Source: Biostraticola tofi (GTDB lineage Bacteria > Pseudomonadota > Gammaproteobacteria > Enterobacterales > Enterobacteriaceae). Taken from it: 64,000 nucleotides of DNA. Each line of letters begins with the position of its first letter. Position 1 is the stretch's first letter. This document shows positions 53,867 through 63,080 of this stretch, in pieces. Made by a program: the position numbers and the translations under genes. The stretch spans positions 372,001 to 436,000 of the forward strand of contig NZ_SMCR01000003.1 in assembly GCF_004343195.1 (NCBI RefSeq). The letters are read 5' to 3'. A model generated the notes under the pieces. The model ran no database searches. It worked only from the letters and a program-made list of their open reading frames with translations, and had not been told where the DNA came from.

Positions 53867-55115
53867 TGGAAACCTCCGGCTTGCCCTGTTGTTTGGCGCG
53901 TTCATCCCATACCCACCACGCGGTCATCAAGGCCGCCAGTATAATCAGGGGAACAATAATGATGTTGACTGTCTGCCAGCCAAAATAGGCCAGTACCGGT
54001 CCGGCGGCAAGTGTAGCGACTGTGGTTGCGCCATAGCGAATAAATTCCGCCAGACCCTGGGTACGGGCCCGTTCGGCCGGTCGGCAGGCATTGCTGAGCA
54101 GAGTGGTTCCGCCAACGAACATGAAATTCCAGCCCACCCCGAGGAAGAACAGCGCGGCGTAAAAGGCATCCAGACTCTCAGACAGCATTGCCACCGCCAC
54201 GCAGACCAGGTTCAGCAGCATGCCGGTGAATAGCATCACCGGCAGTCCTAGCCGGCTTATCAGGTAACCGGTTATCAAGGAGGGGGCATACATGCCCACC
54301 AGATGCCACTGAATGATTGATGCGCCATCGCTGACCGAATGATGACTGGCCATCGCCGCCAGCGGGGCGGCGGTCATCACGAACATCATGGTGACCGCGC
54401 CGATAATATTATTGCCTATAGACGCGATAAATACCGGCTGCCGCAGGACTTCCCGTTGCGGCCTTGCCGGTAACGCCGCGTCAGCCGGCATGGCGGCAGG
54501 TGCAGTTGCAGTCGGCGTTTGGCGGTATAACAGCAGCAGCAGGCCCGAGAGGACGCAAAGGACAAACACCATCAGATAGGCGCCGGTAAAGATACCGGTG
54601 GTAAATAGGCCTTGGCTCCATGAGGCTACTGCCGGGCCGAGGACGGCGGCAATCACCCCGCCGGTGAGCACCAGGGAAATAGCCTGACTTTTGCGGGCGG
54701 CGCTGACCGAATCGGCTGCGGCCAGTCGATAATACTGGGCAAAGGCTTGATAAATACCCACGCCGGCGGTTCCGGCACAGAACAGCCAAAAATTGCCGTA
54801 GGAGACCGCCACCGTCGAGATAAGCCCACCGGCGGCGCCGATCAACGAACCAAGGATAAATCCGCGCTGGCGGCCCAGTCGATGTATCAGTTGGGAGGCA
54901 TAAAGCGTGGATACCGCGCCGGCCACGGTAATCAGGGCGAACGGCAAGGTGGCCAGGTTTTTATCAGGCGCCAGCTGATAGCCGGCCAGCGCGGTCAGCG
55001 TTAAATCGATAGAAATGGCGCAGGTAAACAGGCCCTGACATAGGGCGAGAATCAGTGCATTCCTGCCGCCGTTAGCCTGCAGATAGGTGCTGAGCCCTGA
55101 AAATGTTATCGACAT
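53856..55115 (-). CDS. MFS transporter
   Basis: 419 residues, 12 predicted helices with a central cytoplasmic loop containing an Ala/Pro-rich stretch. MFS motif A-like sequence HRLGRQRGFILGSLIG between helices 2 and 3, and GYLISRLGLPVMLF in the second half. Resembles YnfM/DHA-type drug or metabolite exporters; no specific substrate can be given. Overlaps the AraC/GlxA-type regulator. Confidence 0.82.
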   Translation of the reverse strand: MSITFSGLSTYLQANGGRNALILALCQGLFTCAISIDLTLTALAGYQLAPDKNLATLPFALITVAGAVSTLYASQLIHRLGRQRGFILGSLIGAAGGLISTVAVSYGNFWLFCAGTAGVGIYQAFAQYYRLAAADSVSAARKSQAISLVLTGGVIAAVLGPAVASWSQGLFTTGIFTGAYLMVFVLCVLSGLLLLLYRQTPTATAPAAMPADAALPARPQREVLRQPVFIASIGNNIIGAVTMMFVMTAAPLAAMASHHSVSDGASIIQWHLVGMYAPSLITGYLISRLGLPVMLFTGMLLNLVCVAVAMLSESLDAFYAALFFLGVGWNFMFVGGTTLLSNACRPAERARTQGLAEFIRYGATTVATLAAGPVLAYFGWQTVNIIIVPLIILAALMTAWWVWDERAKQQGKPEVSIES

Positions 55116-55387
55116 TTTTAGCTAATCTCGTTGCATAGTGAACCGCTATATCATCATAACCCGGGCCAGGGATTCACTGACAACGATCCTTCAAATCCTG
55201 CCATTCAATTAATCTGGCCTGAGCTTAATCGGCGTTTATCCGGGCTTTTGCGCCGCCATTCCAGCGGCCAGATTTTGCACAGCATGCACACCACTTGGAT
55301 CATTCTGCTGCATAGGTTAATAAGTTATTTACCGAAACCGGGCTATGCTGCACACCAGATGCCTCTTTGTCATGCTAAGGAGAAGTA

Positions 55388-56209
55388 ATGAATGGCGTAT
55401 GTCGGTCTGGACTCATCCCGATAATTGGTTTTATGCCGGTGCCGCCGGCGCCGGAGCCATATGATAAATTCCTGCTGGCACTGCTAAACAACGCTGTGGC
55501 TTTACACCGTCTGGAACCGGTAAAAGGTCTGGAGGGCTTTATTAAGGGTTTTAGTGATGTTCAAAAAGAGATTGGCGAGATGCTGGGTTGTGAACGTCAT
55601 GTCGATATTTTACATACCCGTTTGTATAGTTTCAACGCCATGATTGAGCAGTGTTACCGGTCGTTCAGTCAGCCCGAGGGTCAAACCATTGAGCAGCGTT
55701 TCGTCGCTGCCCGGGCCCTTGGCTCGACAATCCGATCTCTGGGACCCTGGCTGGCTCACTTGCTGCAAAGACCTGAGAGCCTGTTTTGTTATCCGTTGGT
55801 ATCGCCGCTTGATCTCTCATTTCGCCATGCAACGTTGGGATATGATCGCTATCTCAGTGATATTCAGCAGCAACTGGAGCATTTGCACAGCCAGTGGGCT
55901 CATCAGGGAATAGCCTGCCTGATGATGTCGCTGAAACTCAGCGAAGATTATCTTGTCACTTGTCTGTCAAAGCGTATCTGTATCCAAAATCCCTCCCCAG
56001 ACCGCCCCAGTTCAACCGACACTGAAAAATTAATCAGTTTACACCTGCGGCTTTTTGAATTTACCGGCGTGATGGAAAGGCTGCTCCTGAGTTTATATTG
56101 CGGGACGCTCTATGAGGGCGAGTTTGAAACGGGATTCACAGCGATTGATGAGCAAATAACAGAGATAGAACTGCTGTTCAAATTTGATCATGAACTGCCG
56201 CTGAATTGA
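55388..56209 (+). CDS. Unrecognised helical cytosolic protein
   Basis: 273 residues, ATG with AAGGAG upstream. No signal peptide or membrane helix. Predicted mostly helical, with segments such as YDKFLLALLNNAVALHRLEP, GFSDVQKEIGEMLGCERHVD and TDTEKLISLHLRLFEFTGVME; six or more cysteines but no metal-binding pattern. I cannot place it in a family. Divergent from the MFS gene. Its ribosome site and full-length frame argue that it is real. Confidence 0.6.
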   Translation: MNGVCRSGLIPIIGFMPVPPAPEPYDKFLLALLNNAVALHRLEPVKGLEGFIKGFSDVQKEIGEMLGCERHVDILHTRLYSFNAMIEQCYRSFSQPEGQTIEQRFVAARALGSTIRSLGPWLAHLLQRPESLFCYPLVSPLDLSFRHATLGYDRYLSDIQQQLEHLHSQWAHQGIACLMMSLKLSEDYLVTCLSKRICIQNPSPDRPSSTDTEKLISLHLRLFEFTGVMERLLLSLYCGTLYEGEFETGFTAIDEQITEIELLFKFDHELPLN

Positions 56210-56278
56210 CCGTGAGCAAAATAATGAGCTGATGTTGTGAAAAAGGCGGGCACTCCCTGCCCTGAGAATCACTTCCTG

Positions 56279-56578
56279 TTATTTCTGTGCACAGCTGAAA
56301 TCGCCATAGCTCGGTTCTGCCAGTAGCCCCGGAATCATAAAGGTTTTGCAGGCAAATTTGCGTCCCCTGGCGGTAGTCGCATCAAATGTTACGGTACTGC
56401 CGCCCAATGCATCAGGCGTGCCTTTCTGTACATTACTCAGGGTGACTTCATCGGTGGATGCCAGGCCCAGCAAGTTGGCGGTTCCCTGATGTAATTTCAG
56501 CTGATTAGGGGTCGAACTGCAGCCCGCTAATAGCGTGACAGCCGAAAAGACCAGGCAGGCGGCAAATTTCCTGTTCAT
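56279..56578 (-). CDS. Small lipoprotein of unknown function
   Basis: 99 residues. Signal peptide with lipobox LLAGC (cysteine at 20), CSSTPNQLKLHQG after cleavage, so an anchored lipoprotein. No aspartate at +2, which favours outer-membrane sorting by LolCDE. The mature domain has two further cysteines (KFACKTF, DFSCAQK) that could form a disulfide. Family not recognised. Confidence 0.75.
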   Translation of the reverse strand: MNRKFAACLVFSAVTLLAGCSSTPNQLKLHQGTANLLGLASTDEVTLSNVQKGTPDALGGSTVTFDATTARGRKFACKTFMIPGLLAEPSYGDFSCAQK

Positions 56579-56999
56579 TTGAATATCCTTTTATTATTAG
56601 TTATGACTTCACTAGTGGTTGCTGTAATAAATAATCGAAACTAAATATTTTTTCAAGATATTAATATAACAAAATTTAATACTGCCAGGTCATGATTATG
56701 CTGCCTGGGCAATGCGTTATGCGCTATTAAGTCAAGAATACGGACAATGCTGGATTTTAATTCTTTTTTCGTATTAATTGATAGATTAAAGTCTTGTGAT
56801 GATGGTTTTTTTATTTAAGTTAAATAAGCGTGTAGAAAACAAATAGGCTGCTCTAAAGTTCCTGTCATCAATAAAGCAACCCCACCGTGGGGGGGTAATA
56901 TCTCGCCAGGCGAACTATTATTTCGCCAGGCGAACTATTATTTCGCCGGAGAGTATGATGGCAGCAAACTGCCCGGCGAATTTTGATCTGAAGCGGGAA
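56579..56999. other. AT-rich intergenic region with short tandem repeat
   Basis: About 420 bp without a supportable gene. The right part holds two exact-type 20-bp repeats (listed separately) and a short CCCCACCGTGGGG hairpin at about 56880-56892, positioned downstream of the oppA-like gene, so it may help terminate it. Confidence 0.45.
56901..56949. repeat. Tandem 20-bp repeat containing a short palindrome
   Basis: Unit TYTCGCCAGGCGAACTATTA occurs at 56901-56920 and 56921-56940 (Y marks one difference), with a partial third copy to 56949. Each unit contains the 11-bp palindrome TCGCCAGGCGA. Confidence 0.8.
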
Positions 57000-58640
57000 T
57001 CAATGCTTGATGATATACATTTGTCGGGCGAAGTATTCACCCGACGCAGAGGCCTTGAATCCACCGACCCAGGGTTTGACTAATTGAGGTTGTACATAGT
57101 GATAAACCGGAATGGCCGGGGCCTGCTCCGCCAGTATGGCTTCAGCCTGGTTGTAGTTTATCTCCCGTTCAGCCTGTGTTGTTGCCGTCAGAGTGCGGTT
57201 CATGGCCGCATCGTATTGCCGGTCGGAGAAGTGGGATGAATTGTTGCTGTCATGGGTCATGAAATTATTCAGAAAGGTCGACGGGCCAGCCAGTCCACCA
57301 ATCCAGCCATATCGCACCAACTGGTAATCACCACTTCTTTTGGTATCAAGCATGGTTTTCCATTCCTGGTTTTTCATCTCCACCTCGACACCCAGGTTCT
57401 TCTTCCACATAGAGCTCGCGGCAATGGCTATCCGCTGGTGGTTTTCACTGGTATTGAATAATAACGTCACTTTCAGCGGGTTTTGGGGGCCAAAACCCGC
57501 CTCCGCCAACAGCTTTCTCGCCTGTTGAATGCGTTTTTCCCTGGGCCACTGACTGTAAGGGGCCGGGGTAATGTGATAGCCGGCGATATTCTGCGGCGTA
57601 AAATGCCAGGCCGCGGTCTGGCCCTGACCGACCACTTTGTCGGCGATGATATCTTTATCCAACCCCATGTTCAGCGCCCGTCGCACGCGAGCGTCATCAT
57701 AAGGCGGTTTCTGGGTATTGAATTCATAGTAATAGGTCGCCAGCAGGGGAGACACCCGCACTTCGTCACCCAGCTTCTTTTTCAATTGGGCAAACTGGGT
57801 CGTGGGAATGGTGGCGGTAACATCAATCTCGCCGGCACGGTAGCGGTTAACTTCGGCAGTTTCGGCGCTTATCGGCAGATAAGTGATTTTATTGATCACC
57901 GTTTTTGCGTTATCCCAATACTGTTGGTTGCGCACGCCTACCAATTTCTCGTTAACAGACCATTCAGAAAGGGTATAGGCACCACTGCTGACCATATTTT
58001 GCGGCTGGGTCCATTTATCGCCAAATTTTTCCACGGTCTGCGGGTTAACGATAAATAACGAAGCTTGCTCTACCATCTGCAAAAACCAGGGCAGCGGCGC
58101 ATTAAGGGTGACCTGTACCGTCTGGGCATCCAGTGCTTTTACCCCCAGATCCGCAACCGGCTTGGTGCCCTTGATGATGGCGTCGGCATTGAGCACGTTC
58201 ATCGATTCCAGGTAGGTAGCGAAGGGAGAGGCATTCGCAGGATTAACCAGTCGCTGCCAGCTCCATACCCACTGTTCGGCGGTGATTGGCTCGCCATTGG
58301 ACCATTTAATGCCCGGTCGCAAATGAAACAGGTATTCGGTCGGGGTGGGTTGTTCCCAGCGCTGGGCCAGACGGCCTTCCAGCGAACCGTCATCATTGAC
58401 ATGCAGCAGGGGTTCAAAAAAATCGGCCAGTATATGCATTTCCACATTGCTTTCCGCCTTAAGCGGGTCGAGAGTTGCCGGTTCGGAACCATTGGACTCG
58501 ACCAGCTCCTGGCGTTCGGCAAGCACCGTACCGGCCGGAACCTCGGCTGCTACCGCGCTGTTCCAGACCGGTATTGCTGCACCGAGCAGGCATAAGACCC
58601 TTAACCTATTCTTGTGCGATACAACCTCTTGCTCTTCCAT
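57000..58640 (-). CDS. Oligopeptide-binding protein, OppA/MppA-like
   Basis: Periplasmic solute-binding protein (family 5) for peptides. About 546 residues; ATG at 58640 with AGGAG 7 nt upstream. Signal peptide region RLRVLCLLGAAIPVWNSAVAA. Typical blocks: GSEPATLDPLKAESNVEMHIL, IKWSNGEPITAEQWVWSWQRLVNP, NMVSSGAYTLSEW, DDARVRRALNMGLDKDII, and FNTSENHQRIAIAASSMWKKNLG. Close to OppA and the murein-tripeptide protein MppA; no permease or ATPase genes follow, so it probably works with an Opp system elsewhere, as MppA does. Confidence 0.85.
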   Translation of the reverse strand: MEEQEVVSHKNRLRVLCLLGAAIPVWNSAVAAEVPAGTVLAERQELVESNGSEPATLDPLKAESNVEMHILADFFEPLLHVNDDGSLEGRLAQRWEQPTPTEYLFHLRPGIKWSNGEPITAEQWVWSWQRLVNPANASPFATYLESMNVLNADAIIKGTKPVADLGVKALDAQTVQVTLNAPLPWFLQMVEQASLFIVNPQTVEKFGDKWTQPQNMVSSGAYTLSEWSVNEKLVGVRNQQYWDNAKTVINKITYLPISAETAEVNRYRAGEIDVTATIPTTQFAQLKKKLGDEVRVSPLLATYYYEFNTQKPPYDDARVRRALNMGLDKDIIADKVVGQGQTAAWHFTPQNIAGYHITPAPYSQWPREKRIQQARKLLAEAGFGPQNPLKVTLLFNTSENHQRIAIAASSMWKKNLGVEVEMKNQEWKTMLDTKRSGDYQLVRYGWIGGLAGPSTFLNNFMTHDSNNSSHFSDRQYDAAMNRTLTATTQAEREINYNQAEAILAEQAPAIPVYHYVQPQLVKPWVGGFKASASGEYFARQMYIIKH

Positions 58641-58740
58641 CTGCAACTCCTGTCATCGAATAAGAACCGTTTTGACGTGATTTCATTCAGTTCTTATTTT
58701 CACTACAGTAATTATTGAAGAAGGTCAAACAGGTTGTCCG

Positions 58741-59802
58741 TCAGGCTGCCTCCGCCAGCACAAACATGCCATAGGGATGGATTTTCAAGAATAACTGATC
58801 GCCTTCGCTGGGCTGCAGTTCAGTCGCATTGACCTGCAACAGCAAGGTCTGACCCTGCCAGTCAACCATCACTTCATACTGCGGACCCATATAGGCGACA
58901 TGCCGCACCGTGCAACTCTGGCTGTCCGATCCCTGCTGGCTCAGGGTGATGGCTTCCGGCCTTACCCCGACGGTGCAGCGCTCGACACCTACGGCAAAAC
59001 CGGTTGGCCTTGGCAGTCGATAGCCCAGGATATCCACGCTGTCTGGATAAATCGCTGCCGGGAAGACATTGGCGTCGCCCATGAAATTAGCCATAAAGCG
59101 CGATGCCGGACGGCGGTAGAGATCCTGCGGGGCGCCCATCTGCATTATCTGGCCTTTATTCATTACCAGTACCGTATCCGATACGGCAAAAGCTTCGCTT
59201 TGATCATGGGTTACATACAGTGAGGTGATATTGAACTGACGCTGCAGTTGGCGGATTTTTTCGCGCATACTGCGGCGCAGATTAGCATCGAGGTTGCTCA
59301 GGGGTTCATCAAACAGCAGGACCTTGGGCTTAAGTATCAGCGCCCGCGCCAGAGCGACCCGCTGCTGCTGGCCACCTGAAATCTGATCCACATAGCGATC
59401 GGCAAAGCCTTCAAGATCGACCAGCGCTAATGCCTCATTTACCCGTTGGCGAATTTCCGCCTGCGGGCGTCCCTGCATTTTCAGCCCGTAACCGATATTT
59501 TCTCCCAGCGACATATGGGGAAACAGCGCGTAGGACTGGAATACCATGCAGATATCCCGTTGCTGGATGGAGCGGTCGGTGACATCTTCGCCATCAATAA
59601 AGATACGGCCATCGCTGGGTTTTTCCAGGCCGGCGACCAATCGCAGCACAGTGGTTTTGCCGCAGCCGGAAGGCCCCAGCAGGGTAACCATATGTCCTCG
59701 GGGGATGCGCAGATCCAGGTTTTCCAATACCCTATTGGTCCCAAAGCGCTTGGCGATCCCTTTCAGTTCGACGAAGGCGGTTTCGGTGGTTGAGTCATTC
59801 AT
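58741..59802 (-). CDS. afuC: Hexose-phosphate ABC transporter ATPase (AfuC-like)
   Basis: 353 residues, CUT1/Fbp-type ATPase. Walker [10 protein letters not shown] (43-51), signature [15 protein letters not shown], Walker [13 protein letters not shown], switch VTHD, plus a C-terminal TOBE domain (about 280-350). Classical annotation is ferric transport, but the AfuABC operon of Actinobacillus was shown to import hexose phosphates, and here the operon sits directly after uhpC, which supports that. Overlap-free, 17 bp after afuB. Confidence 0.8.
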   Translation of the reverse strand: MNDSTTETAFVELKGIAKRFGTNRVLENLDLRIPRGHMVTLLGPSGCGKTTVLRLVAGLEKPSDGRIFIDGEDVTDRSIQQRDICMVFQSYALFPHMSLGENIGYGLKMQGRPQAEIRQRVNEALALVDLEGFADRYVDQISGGQQQRVALARALILKPKVLLFDEPLSNLDANLRRSMREKIRQLQRQFNITSLYVTHDQSEAFAVSDTVLVMNKGQIMQMGAPQDLYRRPASRFMANFMGDANVFPAAIYPDSVDILGYRLPRPTGFAVGVERCTVGVRPEAITLSQQGSDSQSCTVRHVAYMGPQYEVMVDWQGQTLLLQVNATELQPSEGDQLFLKIHPYGMFVLAEAA

Positions 59803-59819
59803 GTCTAGGTGCTCCGAAA

Positions 59820-61895
59820 TTAGTGGCCAGTATTGGCTTTTGAGCGGGCAGTGCGCGCTTCGCCGACCAGGTAATCAAACAGGAAGATAATTGCCAGCAT
59901 CACCACAATCAGGATTGATCCATACGCAATAGCCACGCCGTATTCGCCGTCCTCGACCCGGTTAAGGATATAGGCGGTCGCCACACGGGTGTCCGGCGTT
60001 ACCAGAAAGACGATGGCGCTGACGGTGGTAATGGCGCGCACAAAGCTATAGACCAGCGCCGACAGAATGGCCGGGCGCAACAGCGGCAGCAGGATGTACC
60101 AGATGGTGCGCATCGAACCGGCGCGCAGGCTGAGGGAGGCTTCGTCCAGCGATTTATCCAACTGGCCCAGCCCGGCGATGCCGGCCCGGATGCCCACCGG
60201 CACATTACGCATGATCATAGAGATGATAACGATGGCGGCGGTACCGGTCAGGTACACCGGGGCGCCGTTAAACGCCAGGATATAGGATATGCCGGCCACG
60301 GTGCCCGGTACTGCGAAACACAGCATGGTGGTGAATTCCAGGGTCTTCTTGCCGCGAAACTGCTGGCGCACCACGATGTAGGCAATCAGTAGACCGAAAA
60401 AGGCGGTGATGGGCGCCGCGATGCCGGCATAGAGCAGGGTGTCCAGCAATGAAGGCCAGGCGCCGTCGCTGAATCCACGACCGAACAGATTGCTGAAATT
60501 ATCCAGCGTCAGGGTATAGTCAACCCCCCAGTTGACGGTGAAACTGCCGTAAAAAATGCTGCCGTAAAGCAGGGCATTGAAACCGATCCAGACCAGCACC
60601 AGCAATGACACCATCCATACCAGTGATACTGGCAGCGGCTGAACGTCACCCCGGGAGGATTTGCCTGAAATAGTCACATAGGAGCGCTTTCCAATCCACA
60701 TATACTGAATGCAGAACACCAGCAGCGAGAACACCAGCAGTATTACGCCGAGGGTACTGGCAGCCGGGTAATCCAGTTGGGCGCCGGTGATGTAAAAATA
60801 TATCTGCGTTGCCAATACATCAAAATTGCCTCCCAGCACCAATGGATTACTGAAATCCGCCAGGGATTGAACGATAACAATCAGAAAGGCATTGGCCAGC
60901 GCCGGCTTGAGCAACGGCAGGAAAATACGATGAAAGGTCTGATAGCGGTTAGCGCGTAGGGTATAGGAGGCTTCTTCCAGCGACGGATGAATGGTTTTGA
61001 TCGCACCGTCGAGGATCATGAAAGCCATCGGAGTGAAGGCCAGTACCTGGGCCAGCCAGATGCCGGTAAAACCGTATAGCCAGTTGGTATTGGTCAGGCC
61101 GAACACGCTGACCATCAATTCGGTAACATAGCCTGAACGGCCCATCATTAACGTGACGCCAAGACCGACGATAAAAGGCGGGGTGACTATCGGCAGAATG
61201 GAAAAAATACGACCAATCACCGCCGAACGCCGGGCAATACGGGTGGTATAAATGGCCAATACCAGTCCAAAGAAGGTGCAGCCGACCCCGACCGCCGCCG
61301 CCAGCAGGAACGAATTCCAAATCACCTGGATAATATGCGATTGGCTGAGGATCTGCATAAACTGCAGTGGCGCGAACTGGCCGCTGTCGTTGGTGAACAT
61401 CGGAACAAATATCGCAATGCTGGGATAAAGAATAAACAGCCCGACCAATGAGACCACGGTGACCAACGCGCCCAGCACAAAGCGATCACCGCCCAGCCAT
61501 TCAAGCTTTGCCAGTGCCTGGCTGATGATAGCACCCAGGGCGACAAAAATGCCCAGGGTGGCATAGCCCAAGCCCCGTTCCGCCAGGGTAGCGCTGACCA
61601 GCATAAACAGCGCACAAAATACCGCCCAGCCGGCATCAAACAGATGCCGGCGACGCGACGGGACGTTGCCGCCGGCAAATCTCGGTAGCAGCGCCATAGG
61701 TAATACCAGCCACAGCAGGCTGATATTCAGCCCTGACCAGCCGTATGCGGCCAGTATTTCCTCAGCGGAGGAATCAACCAGGCCATAATCCAGGCTCCAG
61801 GCCGGCAGCAGGGCGAACGAAACCACTATCAAACCTAGCCAGGCGAATACGGCATCCCGACCCTTGCGAGAACGTAGGGTTAAGGTGTCAGACAT
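59820..61895 (-). CDS. afuB: Hexose-phosphate ABC transporter permease (AfuB-like, fused two-domain)
   Basis: About 691 residues from ATG at 61895 ([16 protein letters not shown]). Two fused binding-protein-dependent permease domains, each with an EAA loop: [22 protein letters not shown] and [22 protein letters not shown]. About twelve helices plus an N-terminal hydrophobic extension of five. Fusion of two FbpB-like halves is the normal form for AfuB. Operon with afuA upstream. Confidence 0.83.
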   Translation of the reverse strand: MSDTLTLRSRKGRDAVFAWLGLIVVSFALLPAWSLDYGLVDSSAEEILAAYGWSGLNISLLWLVLPMALLPRFAGGNVPSRRRHLFDAGWAVFCALFMLVSATLAERGLGYATLGIFVALGAIISQALAKLEWLGGDRFVLGALVTVVSLVGLFILYPSIAIFVPMFTNDSGQFAPLQFMQILSQSHIIQVIWNSFLLAAAVGVGCTFFGLVLAIYTTRIARRSAVIGRIFSILPIVTPPFIVGLGVTLMMGRSGYVTELMVSVFGLTNTNWLYGFTGIWLAQVLAFTPMAFMILDGAIKTIHPSLEEASYTLRANRYQTFHRIFLPLLKPALANAFLIVIVQSLADFSNPLVLGGNFDVLATQIYFYITGAQLDYPAASTLGVILLVFSLLVFCIQYMWIGKRSYVTISGKSSRGDVQPLPVSLVWMVSLLVLVWIGFNALLYGSIFYGSFTVNWGVDYTLTLDNFSNLFGRGFSDGAWPSLLDTLLYAGIAAPITAFFGLLIAYIVVRQQFRGKKTLEFTTMLCFAVPGTVAGISYILAFNGAPVYLTGTAAIVIISMIMRNVPVGIRAGIAGLGQLDKSLDEASLSLRAGSMRTIWYILLPLLRPAILSALVYSFVRAITTVSAIVFLVTPDTRVATAYILNRVEDGEYGVAIAYGSILIVVMLAIIFLFDYLVGEARTARSKANTGH

Positions 61896-61966
61896 GGGAA
61901 AACCCTCAATATGAAAAATAACAGACGACGCAAAAAGCCCGGTATTGAAACCGGGCCAGGCAAGCA

Positions 61967-62998
61967 TTACTTGCTCATTTTGACTTCATTGACCCAGCGG
62001 GTGATCAACTGTTTGCGCGTATCCGCAGCCCCGTATTTATCCATGTCATAATTAATAAGTTTAAGATCGCTCATCTTCAGCGAATTGGGTGAGGTGTCGG
62101 CCTGGGTATTGGTCAGGATTTGGTAAGATTGTCCCTTTTTCCATGACAGCTCCTGCGCCTCTTTGGATAAAGCCCAGTCAACAAACAACTTGGCATTATC
62201 CAGGTTGCGTGCTCCTTTCAGGATACTGATGCCGCCCACTTCATAGCCTGAGCCTTCACAGGGTGAAATCAGTTTCAGCGGCGCGCCTTTTTCTTTTTCC
62301 AGCGAGTAATCGTGCAGGAAGCCAATGCCGATGGCGGTTTCGCCTCTGGCAGCGTTACGGGCGGGAGCAATGCCCGACTTGGTGTATTGGGAGACGTTGG
62401 CGTTCAGTTTTTTCAAGTAATCAAAGGCCGGTTCATCGCCCCACAGCTGGGCAAAGGTGGCCAAGGCGGTGTATGCGGTCCCGGAACTCTGCGGGTCGGC
62501 TATCTGGATTTCCCCTTTATAGATGGGATCTGTCAAGTCCTTCCAGCATTTGGGTTCGGGCAGATTTTTTTCTTTCAGCCGATCGGTGTTAATACCAAAG
62601 CCGAGAATGCCGACATACACCGCGGACGAGTAATTGCCCTTACGCTTGGCCGGATCTCGGAACTGCGGCATGATGTGCTCAAGATTGGCGGATACATAGG
62701 GAATGAGCAAATCCATTTCACCGGCCTGGGATTGAGGATCCAATGTGCCGCCATACCAAACATCCGCCTGGGGGTTCCTTTTCTCTGCTTCAACTTTGGC
62801 GAGGGTGCTGCCGGAGCCATTGCGGATAAAGGAGGTTTTGACGTCGTATTTCTCACCGAAGGCGCGGGTTTCTTCTTCGCAGAAGGTGTTGGTCGCGCTG
62901 CAATAGACCACCAAACGGCCTTTTGCCAGGGCTCCCCCCGGTAAGGCGGAAGCCAGCAGTGTAGCGGCAACGGCAGTAGCAAGCAGGGTACATTTCAT
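61967..62998 (-). CDS. afuA: Hexose-phosphate ABC transporter binding protein (AfuA-like)
   Basis: 343 residues, periplasmic. Signal peptide MKCTLLATAVAATLLASALP to about residue 25. Typical of the FbpA/AfuA group: VVYCSATNTFCEEETRAFGEKYD, NPQADVWYGGTLD, YTALATFAQLWGDEPAFDYL, and IGIGFLHDYSLEKEKG. The tyrosines needed for iron coordination in FbpA are not obvious, consistent with a sugar-phosphate ligand. First of the three-gene afu operon. Confidence 0.83.
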   Translation of the reverse strand: MKCTLLATAVAATLLASALPGGALAKGRLVVYCSATNTFCEEETRAFGEKYDVKTSFIRNGSGSTLAKVEAEKRNPQADVWYGGTLDPQSQAGEMDLLIPYVSANLEHIMPQFRDPAKRKGNYSSAVYVGILGFGINTDRLKEKNLPEPKCWKDLTDPIYKGEIQIADPQSSGTAYTALATFAQLWGDEPAFDYLKKLNANVSQYTKSGIAPARNAARGETAIGIGFLHDYSLEKEKGAPLKLISPCEGSGYEVGGISILKGARNLDNAKLFVDWALSKEAQELSWKKGQSYQILTNTQADTSPNSLKMSDLKLINYDMDKYGAADTRKQLITRWVNEVKMSK

Positions 62999-63080
62999 GA
63001 TGGTGTCCTTATAGGGTTAAAACATCGATTGTCCGATGACTGACTACCTGACCGGCGCTCTGCACCGGAGAGCCAGACGC

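Noticed and set aside
56901-56949. Possible CRISPR-like repeat
   Set aside because: Units are directly adjacent with no spacers, and there are no cas genes in the window.
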